Positions 55,498-63,978 of a stretch of DNA of 64,000 nt are shown piece by piece (within the stretch, counting starts at the first letter, position 1; each line of letters starts with the position of its first letter). The DNA comes from Flavobacteriales bacterium (GTDB lineage: Bacteria > Bacteroidota > Bacteroidia > Flavobacteriales_D > Crocinitomicaceae). Location of the stretch: positions 148,365 to 212,364 of the forward strand of contig CANFRV010000002.1 of NCBI GenBank assembly GCA_947449575.1, written 5' to 3'. Below the pieces are notes generated by a model, which saw only the letters and a program-made list of their open reading frames with translations, ran no database searches and had not been told where the DNA came from. A program made the translations under genes and the position numbers.

Positions 55498-55572
55498 CCT
55501 CTCTCTCCGCTGAAAAGGTTTGAAGTAAACTTCAAACCTTTTATATTTTAGAGCAATTATTTTGAAAATTCT
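55498..55572 (+). repeat. Right direct repeat (displaced tRNA-Ser end and terminator)
   Basis: The second 75-bp copy, three mismatches to 54055-54129. It includes a tRNA end without its body and a complete hairpin. Two of the mismatches are the hairpin loop, where TT in the left copy is AA here, so the loop is the reverse complement of the left one. Confidence 0.9.
55513..55542 (+). terminator. Terminator copy at the right end of the islet
   Basis: A perfect 14-bp stem identical to the tRNA-Ser terminator stem, but with loop AA instead of TT; followed by a weaker T tract (TTTTATATTTT). Confidence 0.75.
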
Positions 55573-55635
55573 GGGGATTTAATCTATTCAAATAAGTTTT
55601 AGCTTTCTGCTGCGCTGCTTAATCTATTTTATCCT

Positions 55636-55643
55636 TACATTTG
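55636..55643 (+). promoter_or_regulatory. -7 element of the Cys-rich mini-protein gene
   Basis: TACATTTG, exact TAnnTTTG, 21 nt upstream of the ATG at 55665. Confidence 0.5.
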
Positions 55644-55664
55644 TTTAGAATTATTCTACATAAA

Positions 55665-55799
55665 ATGAATCAAGAGAAAGTAGATGCTTTTTTAAAAACA
55701 AAAATTCTTGAGAGGGAGGTCAACTGCCAATCAAAGAAAAAATGTTGTAAGAAATTTAAAAAGAATGGTGTTTATTGTAAAAAATGCCCGAAAGTATAG
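55665..55799 (+). CDS. Cysteine- and lysine-rich mini-protein, 44 aa
   Basis: An open frame of 44 codons encoding MNQEKVDAFLKTKILEREVN followed by a basic segment with cysteines at 21, 27, 28, 38 and 41 (CQSKKKCCKKF, YCKKCP). Fourteen lysines and five cysteines in 44 residues suggest a metal-binding or nucleic-acid-binding peptide. A -7 element lies 21 nt upstream. I recognise no family, and it is too short for automatic frame tools. It precedes the SUI1 gene by 69 nt. Confidence 0.65.
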   Translation: MNQEKVDAFLKTKILEREVNCQSKKKCCKKFKKNGVYCKKCPKV

Positions 55800-55838
55800 A
55801 AACTCTATAAAATCAAAATCGTTTAAAAATAGTTTCTC

Positions 55839-55846
55839 TATTTTTG
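55839..55846 (+). promoter_or_regulatory. -7 element of the SUI1-like gene
   Basis: TATTTTTG, exact TAnnTTTG, 22 nt before the ATG at 55869. Confidence 0.5.
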
Positions 55847-55868
55847 TGTGAAAATATACCAATCTATT

Positions 55869-56213
55869 ATGGCAAAGAACGAAAGAATCAACGTTGTATA
55901 TTCTACCAATCCGAATTTCAATTACCAAAACGATGAAGAGGAAACTGTTTCGACATTGCCTAAGAATCAGCAAAAAATGTATGTATCAATTGATCGAAAA
56001 CAACGCGCAGGAAAGGAAGTGACGCTCATAGAAGGTTTTATTGGTTCAGATGATGATTTAAAGGATTTAGGGAAATTACTTAAAACCAAATGTGGAGGGG
56101 GAGGAACTGCAAAAGATGGAGAGATTATCGTTCAAGGAAATTTTAAAGATAAGATTTTCGATTTATTAGTGAAAGAAGGATATACATCGACCAAGAAAAA
56201 AGGAGGGAATTGA
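55869..56213 (+). CDS. SUI1/YciH-family translation initiation factor-like protein
   Basis: 114 aa with the eIF1/SUI1 fold: VSIDRKQRAGKEVTLIEGF, DDLKDLGKLLKTKCGGGGTAK, GEIIVQGNF and the C-terminal IFDLLVKEGY. Bacterial YciH proteins can discriminate against leaderless or non-canonical initiation in vitro, an interesting point given the start-site features in this window, but no link is shown. The ATG at 55869 gives MAKNERINVVYST; an upstream start at 55848 is just after the promoter and less likely. Confidence 0.9.
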   Translation: MAKNERINVVYSTNPNFNYQNDEEETVSTLPKNQQKMYVSIDRKQRAGKEVTLIEGFIGSDDDLKDLGKLLKTKCGGGGTAKDGEIIVQGNFKDKIFDLLVKEGYTSTKKKGGN

Positions 56214-56221
56214 TTTGTTTG

Positions 56222-56281
56222 GATTATAGATTACAAATTGCAGATTGCAGATTTCAAATTTCAAATTGCAGATTATAGATT
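56222..56281. repeat. Short AT-rich dispersed repeat cluster
   Basis: Direct copies of GATTATAGATT at 56222-56232 and 56271-56281, and of CAAATTGCAGATT at 56234-56246 and 56262-56274. The segment 56229-56246 is the reverse complement of 40686-40703 with one mismatch. A small dispersed repeat family. Confidence 0.8.
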
Positions 56282-56282
56282 C

Positions 56283-56317
56283 TCAAAAAAAAAGAGGCTC
56301 CTGTAGAAAGCCTCTTT
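56283..56317 (-). terminator. Terminator on the minus strand for the GT-C-like gene
   Basis: AAAGAGGCT at 56291-56299 pairs with AGCCTCTTT at 56309-56317. The A run to the left becomes a T tract on the minus strand, so it mainly stops transcripts reading leftward. Confidence 0.8.
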
Positions 56318-56524
56318 AAATAATCATTAACCTGTAGATGTTAATTTTGATTCTTTATTTGTGAACGAAAGATTAAATAAAAGGTTACATGTTTTGATGT
56401 ATTTATTGAATTTGTAGAGGGGAAGACCAATCTGGTAATTACTAGTAAAAGGTAGTTTAAGTCTACTAACGTATTGATCCATTCTCTACTAGTGAAATAT
56501 CTGGTTATAGAGCGATTCTACCGT
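56318..56524. other. Noncoding stretch downstream of the GT-C-like gene
   Basis: About 200 nt between the terminator and the stop of the minus-strand gene. It carries short imperfect arms such as ACTAGTAA with CTACTAGT but no open frame, so it is probably 3' untranslated sequence. Confidence 0.5.
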
Positions 56525-58321
56525 CTATTTTAGTTCGTATTTATTGATAACCAGATCATCAACAAGGATTCGCTTTTTTCCTCGGTGCCATACGTACACT
56601 TTCAAATTATCATCCGTTGTTCTAACTTCGGGCGTTAAATAATCAAATTGAATCGTATTCCATGTATTAAAATTTAGTTGATCTTTTTTTAATTCGCAGG
56701 TAAAATATTTATACGTCAGTCCTTTGTAGTGAAAGGTAGCAACCATAAGTGGCAGTTCTTCATCGTACTCTTTTGGAATAAAAATCCTTGCTGAAATTTT
56801 TATCCAAGCATGATCTTTTTTAGTAATTTGGGAATATTTTAAATCTGGACCTGGAGAGAAAGTGTTTTTTTCATCTAATACAAATGCTTTTGTGTCAGTA
56901 ATTGTGTCAAATGAGTTTTTGTATATGATTGTTGAACGATAGTCTTTTTCATTCATTAATTTTTCAAATCCATCTGCACTTCGATCGACCAAAAGTAATT
57001 TTTCATTTTTTTGGTCTTTTTTTATTTGTCCAAATATCGCAAAATAATATGCTTTGGTCATTCTTTCTTTGCTGATGATACCATTTTCAAATTGCCATGT
57101 TTGAAACAAATTAAGAAGTAGCAAAAATCCTAAAATTGGGTAAATTATTCTTTTTCTCTTTTTTGATAGACGTATTCTTTCAATCAGAAAACCCAAAGGA
57201 ATTGCAAGCAGGGAATAAATTGGAACCAAAGAACGTGAGCTAAAACTTCCACCAGCATACCACCAGTTTGACCAGCTGGAGCAGATGTAAATATCGAGCA
57301 CAACGAATGAAAAAATGAGGAGCGAAAGAACTTTATTTTTTAGGGATAAATAGTACATTCCTAGGAAAGAAAAAAGCATTAATGGCGTATAAATAAACCA
57401 ACCTTTTCGAAAACTACATAGGAATTCATAGGTGTGAGGAAAGAAAAAATCAAAACCTTCACCTGGGTTGGTGTATGAATAAAACAGATAATTCCCTGAA
57501 ACCGATTTCCAATAGAGAAGCTGTGGAAGTAGCAGTAGCAAGAAGCAAAATGAGGCAAGAATAATAGGAAGAATATGCATTTTCAGCAGCTTGATTTTGG
57601 ATGTAAAATAATTTTCACTTGAATTGCTCCAGAATAGTGGAATTAGAATACAAATCACTTCTGACGGTCTAACTAAGGTGATTAGTCCAGCTATTAGTCC
57701 AATGATAATACTATTTTTTAGATGAAAATCGTGGTACCATTTGATCGTAAAATAAATCAAAATGGAATACAACATAAAAAGAAAGTTATGTGACAAAAGT
57801 GTTCCGTCAAAGATGGTTAATTGAAAATAATTTGTCCCGAAGAATATCAGAATCAGCACAATACTCGTAGTTCTTTGATCGAAAAAATGCTTTAAAATCC
57901 TAGAAAAATAGATTAATCCAATGATTGCATAGATTAATCCTCCTATGGTAATGGCATATTGATAAGGAAGCGAAAGTCCGTCTGCTGGAAATCCCAATGG
58001 TTCTGCCATAAAATGAGCGACAAAGAAAAAAGGAGCATATAAAAAGGACATTCCCATACTATATTTCATGACCCAATTTCCATTTTCAATTTGTATTGCT
58101 TGATACAAGGTTGATGTTGGTTCGTATTTGTCTAACAGATGTGTCAGCCATTCTTGGTGTTGCAGTGCAATATCATGGTGAATAAAGTAGGAGGGAAGAT
58201 ACAGATAATAACCAAAAACATCCCACGTGAGCATGTTTGTTGGTGGAATTGTAAATCGAAATAGGAGTAGCACACAGCAAAGGAAAAATAAAAGATGCTT
58301 GTATGAATATGTGTATTTCAT
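56525..58321 (-). CDS. GT-C-like multi-span membrane protein with soluble C-terminal domain
   Basis: 598 aa. About eleven hydrophobic segments between residues 10 and 420. An early loop carries LTWDVFGYYLYLP with Asp34, the place where GT-C glycosyltransferases keep the catalytic Asp. The C-terminal 170 residues are soluble with strands (FDTITDTKAFVLDE, AWIKISARIFIP, KVYVWHRGKKRILVDDLVIN) that resemble a carbohydrate-binding jelly roll. Role in transferring a sugar to the envelope is inferred. Same style as the gene at 6042 but not closely alike. Single gene. Confidence 0.7.
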   Translation of the reverse strand: MKYTYSYKHLLFFLCCVLLLFRFTIPPTNMLTWDVFGYYLYLPSYFIHHDIALQHQEWLTHLLDKYEPTSTLYQAIQIENGNWVMKYSMGMSFLYAPFFFVAHFMAEPLGFPADGLSLPYQYAITIGGLIYAIIGLIYFSRILKHFFDQRTTSIVLILIFFGTNYFQLTIFDGTLLSHNFLFMLYSILIYFTIKWYHDFHLKNSIIIGLIAGLITLVRPSEVICILIPLFWSNSSENYFTSKIKLLKMHILPIILASFCFLLLLLPQLLYWKSVSGNYLFYSYTNPGEGFDFFFPHTYEFLCSFRKGWFIYTPLMLFSFLGMYYLSLKNKVLSLLIFSFVVLDIYICSSWSNWWYAGGSFSSRSLVPIYSLLAIPLGFLIERIRLSKKRKRIIYPILGFLLLLNLFQTWQFENGIISKERMTKAYYFAIFGQIKKDQKNEKLLLVDRSADGFEKLMNEKDYRSTIIYKNSFDTITDTKAFVLDEKNTFSPGPDLKYSQITKKDHAWIKISARIFIPKEYDEELPLMVATFHYKGLTYKYFTCELKKDQLNFNTWNTIQFDYLTPEVRTTDDNLKVYVWHRGKKRILVDDLVINKYELK

Positions 58322-58535
58322 TTATTTACTTGCTATTTGGTATTGTCAATGCTATAAAAGTACTAATAATTGTAGAAAATGGAAGGAGTCACCGATTTTC
58401 AAGTTAAAAAACATTTTTCCACTTAAATAGATAACAAACAGTTTGAATTTATTGAATTTTGTAATGATTTTTCTAATTAACAATCTCATCTGAAAAAGTA
58501 TTTTTATTAAATAAAAAACCAAAACAATCCTGTCT

Positions 58536-58543
58536 TATTTTTG
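58536..58543 (+). promoter_or_regulatory. -7 element of the SirB1-like gene (predicted leaderless)
   Basis: TATTTTTG, exact TAnnTTTG, with only 4 nt before the ATG at 58548. Confidence 0.55.
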
Positions 58544-58547
58544 CTTC

Positions 58548-59420
58548 ATGGTAAACTTTGAATCCATACGAGCTTTAATAAATTTGATGGATGATCCAGA
58601 TGAGAATATTTATTCGCATGTGCATGATCGTTTGTTGAGTTATGGGGCCGATGCAATTCCTTTTTTAGAAAATTCTTGGGAAGATCAAGATTTTGGCTTA
58701 TTATTTCAAAGTAGAATTGAAACCATTATTCATGAAATTCAATTCGAGGAAATTAGGCGAAAATTGACCAATTGGATTGCTTCCTCCGATAAAGATTTAC
58801 TGACAGGTTCAATTATTATTGCAAAATATCAATACCCAGGTTTAGATGAATCTGCTATCCGCAGCCAAATTGAAACTATTCAAAAAGATGTTTGGCTCGA
58901 GATTAACCAGAAACAAACCGCTTTAGAGAAAGTACGTATCATCAATAAAGTTTTTTTTGGACTACATCATTTTCAAGGAAATGCCAAAACATTTCATTCT
59001 CCTTTAAATTCTTACATCAATACCGTACTTGAAACGAAAAAAGGAAACCCTTTAAGTTTGAGTATTATCTACAGTATTATCGCTCAAAATTTAGGGATGC
59101 CTATTTATGGAATTAATCTACCCAATCATTTCATATTAGCTTATATGGATGAATTTGCGGTGAATCAATATATTCCTGATTCAAATACGCACGGGGTTTT
59201 GTTTTATATTAATGCTTTTTCAAAAGGCAGTATTTTCGACCAAGATGAAATAAAAGAATTTTTAGATGGGATAAATCAACCTTATTTAAGAGATTATTTT
59301 GAACCTTGCTCGAACACAGCAATTATCAACAGAATGATAACGAATTTAATATCTTCTTTTCAAGAAGTAGGGAATTCTGAAAAAGTCAATGAATTAATTG
59401 AATTACGAGGGTTGTTTTGA
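58548..59420 (+). CDS. SirB1-like transglutaminase-related protein
   Basis: 290 aa with the family block KKGNPLSLSIIYSIIAQNLGMPIYGINLPNHFILAY around 165-200; a helical N-terminal region precedes it. In SirB1 proteins the transglutaminase-like fold lacks a clear catalytic cysteine, and none is seen here, so enzymatic activity is doubtful. It is a single gene that converges on dnaE. Role unknown. Confidence 0.85.
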   Translation: MVNFESIRALINLMDDPDENIYSHVHDRLLSYGADAIPFLENSWEDQDFGLLFQSRIETIIHEIQFEEIRRKLTNWIASSDKDLLTGSIIIAKYQYPGLDESAIRSQIETIQKDVWLEINQKQTALEKVRIINKVFFGLHHFQGNAKTFHSPLNSYINTVLETKKGNPLSLSIIYSIIAQNLGMPIYGINLPNHFILAYMDEFAVNQYIPDSNTHGVLFYINAFSKGSIFDQDEIKEFLDGINQPYLRDYFEPCSNTAIINRMITNLISSFQEVGNSEKVNELIELRGLF

Positions 59421-59425
59421 GTTTT

Positions 59426-59538
59426 TAACCACCGAGTATACAGAGTTCAAAATAGGGAGTTTCACAGATTTCTTTATTTGTACTAAAAAAAAACTCTGTG
59501 GCACTTTGTGACAAAAACTCTCTGTACTCTGTGGTTAA
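59426..59538. repeat. 113-nt interrupted inverted repeat of CACAGAG type
   Basis: The arms TTAACCACCGAGTATACAGA (59426 onward) and CTCTGTACTCTGTGGTTAA (ending 59538) are inverted copies with one mismatch and a 2-nt gap. Between them lie further CTCTGTGG and CACAG words. It fills the gap between two converging genes. Similar AACCACAGAG-type elements are known as dispersed intergenic repeats in several bacteria, so it may be a family member rather than unique. Confidence 0.8.
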
Positions 59539-59546
59539 GAAAAAAA

Positions 59547-62500
59547 TCACTTAATCTCAAATTCCAAATCAAATTTCTTTAATTCCTTAAATAATTGATC
59601 GCTTGGATCTACATAGATGGTTTTTGAAGGCATTTTTATTTCCAGATCATTCAAACCATCGAAAACAGTGAAATGCAAAGAACATTTTCCTTCATGCTCT
59701 AAGAACAATTTGTTTAAATCAGAAATTAAAATTTGGTCAATGACCTTGGTATTTATTTTAATGTGAATACTTTTAGCTCTTTGCTCTCTCAGGTTTTGCA
59801 ACATGTCGATCGCACCTATGTTAAACTCTAATTCATATCTTTTATGAGGTATTTCTATGCGGCCTTTTATAGCGATGAAAGCACCTGGCGTTAAAAAGTG
59901 TTTATATTTCAAATAATTTTCCCTCCAAAGAAAAATTTTGTATGAATCCGTATAATCTTCGATCGTAAGCGTCCCGTATGCTTCTCCTTTTTTTGTGAAT
60001 TTATGTTCGGCATCTGATACGGTAGCAGCGATCAATAAATCTTTATTTTTATGTGCCTCAAGGTCCGCAAGCATTGCTACATTTCCATTACAAAAGGAAT
60101 CTATTTCCACTCTAAAATCATCTAATGGATGACCAGAAATAAAAATTCCGATGACCTCCTTTTCACGATTGAGTTTATAGACACTTCCCCATTCTTCTGC
60201 TTTTGGAATTTCTGGCTCAGGCATTTTAGTTCCTGTTGAATCCCCAAAAAGAATTCCTTGGGATGAGTTTTCACTTTCTTGGAAACTAGCTCCAAATTTG
60301 ATCACATTTTCAAGGAAAAGTCGGCCGTTGTTATCTTCTTTAAAATATTGAGCACGGTGAATAGTATTGAATGAGTCAAAACCGCCACTATAGGCTAAAC
60401 TCTCAAACGTTTTTTTTGTACAGAGACGAAGATTGCTTCTTTTTGCAAAATCAAAAACAGAGGTGTATTGTCCGTTTTCTTTTCTTTCATTAATTACAGC
60501 ATCAACAGGCGCGCTTCCCATGCCTTTTATCGCGCCTAAACCAAAACGAATCGCTCCTTCCTTATTTACAGTGAATTGGTAGTTTGACTCGTTCACATCT
60601 GGACCAAGAACGGGAACTCCCATACGTTTACATTCTTCCATGAAAAATGAAACTTGCTTGATGTCATTCATGTTGTTACTCAGCACAGAAGCCATATATT
60701 CAGCCGGATGATTTGCTTTTAGATAGGCTGTTTGATAGGCAATCCAAGCATAACATGTCGAATGAGATTTGTTAAATGCATACGAAGCAAATGCTTCCCA
60801 ATCTTTCCAAATTTTCTCTAATTTTTCAGCAGAATGACCTTTTTCACCTCCTTTTAGAATAAAAGCAGGTTTCATTTTATCAAGAATATCGATCTGCTTT
60901 TTCCCCATTGCTTTCCGCAAGGTATCAGCATCACCTTTTGAAAATCCTGCTAATTTTTGAGAGAGCAACATTACTTGCTCTTGATACACAGTAATACCGT
61001 ATGTTTCTTTCAAGTATACCTCGCAATCATCTAAATCGTAGATAATTGGTTCGGTTCCATGTTTACGTTTTATGAAAGAGGGGATGTAAGCAATTGGACC
61101 TGGACGGTACAAGGCATTCATGGCTATTAAATCGGCAAAAACGGTCGGCTTTAATTCACGCAAGTATTTTTGCATCCCAGGAGATTCATATTGGAAGATA
61201 CCAACGGTTTCACCTTTTTGGAAAAGTTCATAGGTTTTTTCATCGTCAACGGGGAAATTGTCAGGATCTAATTCGATTCCAACTCTTTCTCTTACATTAT
61301 TAACGGCATGTTTTATTAAGGTCAACGTTTTCAACCCCAAGAAATCCATTTTTAGTAAACCGGCAGATTCAGCAACAGAATTGTCATATTGCGTACAATA
61401 CATATCTGAATCTTTTGCCAAAGCAACGGGTACATAATTGGTTATATCTCCAGGGGTAATGATGACGCCACAAGCATGAATACCAGTATTTCTGACACTT
61501 CCTTCAATTTTTCGAGCTTGATTTAAAACTCTACTGACGAGGTCGTTTCCTTTCGAAATAGCTTTTAATTCATTGACTTTATTAATTTCTTCTTGGTTGT
61601 TGTTGAAGCGCTCTGCAATTTCGAGATCTGAAGATTTGAACAATTTTGCCAATGAAATGTCGGGCACTAATTTCGCTAATCGATCTGCTTCTGATAAAGG
61701 TAAATCCATCACCCGTGAAGCATCTCTAATCGCCGATTTTGCAGCCATTGTGCCATAGGTAATAATTTGAGCAACCTGATTCGCCCCATATTTATTTATG
61801 ACCCATTCGATTACACGCCCACGACCCTCGTCATCAAAATCGATATCGATATCTGGCATGGAAACACGGTCGGGATTCAAGAAACGCTCAAAAAGTAGAT
61901 CGTACCGAATGGGATCAACATTGGTAATTCCTGTACAATATGCTACGACAGAACCCGCTGCAGAACCCCTTCCTGGTCCAACGGAAACACCCATATCTCT
62001 AGCAGCTTGACAAAAATCTTGTACAATTAAGAAGTATCCCGGATAACCAGTTTTGACAACGGTTGCTAATTCAAATTCAATTCTGTCACGTATTTCTTCC
62101 GTTATTTCAGGATATCGTTTCGCTGCACCCTCGTATGTTAAATGTCTTAAATAACTATTTTCACCTCTTTTTCCGCCATCTTCCGCATCTTCTGGCTCAA
62201 TAAATTCTTCCGGAATATCATAAGCAGGTAAAAGTACTTCACGTGCTAAAGGATAATGCTTACATTTGTTTATTATTTCTTGTGTGGTTTCAATCGCCTC
62301 CGGAAGATCAAGAAAAACCTCCTTCATTTCATCACTTGATTTGAAGTAATATTCTTGATTGCTTAACCCATATCTAAATCCACGACCACGTCCTTTAGGT
62401 GTAGAAACAAGTTCATTGTCTTTTACGCACAAGAGAATATCATGTGATTCAGAATCTGATTTTTCAGCGTAATACGTATTATTTGAAGCGACTATTTTAA

Positions 62501-63911
62501 CATCGTTTTTCGCAGCTAATTTGACCAACGTTTCGTTCACACGATCTTCATCTTCTTGCCCGTGCCGCATTACCTCAATGTAAAAGTCTTCACCAAACAG
62601 CGCCTTCCAACCTTTCAAAGCATCTTCCGCCTGATTTTCTCCCACATTTAGAATTAAATTCGGAATTTCACCGTATAAATTTCCAGAGAGACAAATTAAA
62701 TCAGACTTATATTTTTCAATTGCTGCCTTATCAATGCGAGGGACATAGTAAAAACCATCGGTAAAAGCCAATGAAGAAAGTTTTACCAAATTGTGATAGC
62801 CTACTTTATTTTTTGCTAATAACACAACTTGATACCCGTTGTCTTTTTGAGTTTTATCTGTTAAATCTCTGCATACATTAAATTCGCACCCAATGATAGG
62901 CAAAAGCTCTTTTTTTGTAAATATTTCTCCCGCAGCTTCTGCTTTTTCACGTTCTTTTTTTAAATCATTATTGTACGACGTGACCATTTTCTCAAAATGA
63001 AATGCGGCGTACATATTTCCTGTATCCGTTAAAGCGACCGCCGGCATTCCCATGCTGGCTGCTTTTTGAACTAAGCTAGCGACATTAATAGTCGATTGTA
63101 AAATTGAAAAAGAGGTGTGATTATGCAAGTGAGAAAAAGTAACAGAATCCAAGCGAGATCTCGATTTATTAATATCCGCCGTTGTAATTTCTGGTTGAGC
63201 AGTCTCTTTTACTTTTAATTTTTCACTTGCTTCTTTGAGATTCGTATGAACTAGACCAATCGTTGTAAAAGGAACTGGATTGAAAGCTTTAAAGTCTTCA
63301 ATGTATTGGCTGTCTTGCTCCAATTTTGTAAGACTAAATGATTCAATTCGAATTAATTCGAAGAAGCATCGAGTCGTAGCTTCCACATCGGCAGTTGCAT
63401 TATGCGCTTCACCGAACGGTTCACCGAATAAATGTTGGTGTAATTCTGTTAAGGTAGGAAGTTTAAATTTACCAAAACGACCACCAGGAAGCTGACACAT
63501 CGAAGCTGTAACCTCTGTACACGTATCTAAAACAGACATCGAAGCCATGGGAGAATCTAATCCTTTTCGGATAAATTCACACCCTAAAATGTTTACATCA
63601 AATCCAACGTTTTGTCCGACAACAAACTTCGCTTTTGTAAGAGCAATGTTGAATTCTTTTAAAACCATTTCAAGGTCATCACCAAGCTCTTGGGCCAATG
63701 CGGTAGAAATTCCGTGAATACGTTCTGCATCATATGGAATATCGTAGCCTTCAGGTTTAATAAGATAATCTTTCTGTTCTAAAAGAACACCCATATCATC
63801 ATGAAGCTGCCAAGCAATTTGAACCGCTCGAGGCCAATTATCCGTATCCGTTATCGGCGCCTGCCAATTCCGAGGTAATCCGGTTGTTTCGGTATCAAAT
63901 ATTATGTACAT
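59547..63911 (-). CDS. dnaE: DNA polymerase III alpha subunit with N-terminal proofreading exonuclease
   Basis: 1454 aa replicative polymerase. Residues 1-195 form a DnaQ-like DEDD 3'-5' exonuclease: IFDTETTGL with Asp6 and Glu8, FVVGQNVGFDVN, and HNATADVEAT. A PHP domain follows (HLHNHTSFS), then the polymerase core with PDIDIDFDDEGR holding the catalytic aspartates, and OB-fold and C-terminal segments. The proofreading domain is fused to the polymerase, whereas most bacteria use a separate DnaQ. I remember this fusion from Bacteroidota, so it is probably a lineage trait. Single gene here. Confidence 0.95.
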   Translation of the reverse strand: MYIIFDTETTGLPRNWQAPITDTDNWPRAVQIAWQLHDDMGVLLEQKDYLIKPEGYDIPYDAERIHGISTALAQELGDDLEMVLKEFNIALTKAKFVVGQNVGFDVNILGCEFIRKGLDSPMASMSVLDTCTEVTASMCQLPGGRFGKFKLPTLTELHQHLFGEPFGEAHNATADVEATTRCFFELIRIESFSLTKLEQDSQYIEDFKAFNPVPFTTIGLVHTNLKEASEKLKVKETAQPEITTADINKSRSRLDSVTFSHLHNHTSFSILQSTINVASLVQKAASMGMPAVALTDTGNMYAAFHFEKMVTSYNNDLKKEREKAEAAGEIFTKKELLPIIGCEFNVCRDLTDKTQKDNGYQVVLLAKNKVGYHNLVKLSSLAFTDGFYYVPRIDKAAIEKYKSDLICLSGNLYGEIPNLILNVGENQAEDALKGWKALFGEDFYIEVMRHGQEDEDRVNETLVKLAAKNDVKIVASNNTYYAEKSDSESHDILLCVKDNELVSTPKGRGRGFRYGLSNQEYYFKSSDEMKEVFLDLPEAIETTQEIINKCKHYPLAREVLLPAYDIPEEFIEPEDAEDGGKRGENSYLRHLTYEGAAKRYPEITEEIRDRIEFELATVVKTGYPGYFLIVQDFCQAARDMGVSVGPGRGSAAGSVVAYCTGITNVDPIRYDLLFERFLNPDRVSMPDIDIDFDDEGRGRVIEWVINKYGANQVAQIITYGTMAAKSAIRDASRVMDLPLSEADRLAKLVPDISLAKLFKSSDLEIAERFNNNQEEINKVNELKAISKGNDLVSRVLNQARKIEGSVRNTGIHACGVIITPGDITNYVPVALAKDSDMYCTQYDNSVAESAGLLKMDFLGLKTLTLIKHAVNNVRERVGIELDPDNFPVDDEKTYELFQKGETVGIFQYESPGMQKYLRELKPTVFADLIAMNALYRPGPIAYIPSFIKRKHGTEPIIYDLDDCEVYLKETYGITVYQEQVMLLSQKLAGFSKGDADTLRKAMGKKQIDILDKMKPAFILKGGEKGHSAEKLEKIWKDWEAFASYAFNKSHSTCYAWIAYQTAYLKANHPAEYMASVLSNNMNDIKQVSFFMEECKRMGVPVLGPDVNESNYQFTVNKEGAIRFGLGAIKGMGSAPVDAVINERKENGQYTSVFDFAKRSNLRLCTKKTFESLAYSGGFDSFNTIHRAQYFKEDNNGRLFLENVIKFGASFQESENSSQGILFGDSTGTKMPEPEIPKAEEWGSVYKLNREKEVIGIFISGHPLDDFRVEIDSFCNGNVAMLADLEAHKNKDLLIAATVSDAEHKFTKKGEAYGTLTIEDYTDSYKIFLWRENYLKYKHFLTPGAFIAIKGRIEIPHKRYELEFNIGAIDMLQNLREQRAKSIHIKINTKVIDQILISDLNKLFLEHEGKCSLHFTVFDGLNDLEIKMPSKTIYVDPSDQLFKELKKFDLEFEIK

Positions 63912-63978
63912 GGGAAATTAATGTTTGATTGTGAATTGTTTATATTTAATGTTTTTTGTTTTTTTATTTTTTTTTGTA

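Noticed and set aside
56222..56281. CRISPR-like array
   Set aside because: The repeats are 11-13 nt, irregularly spaced, and without unique spacers.
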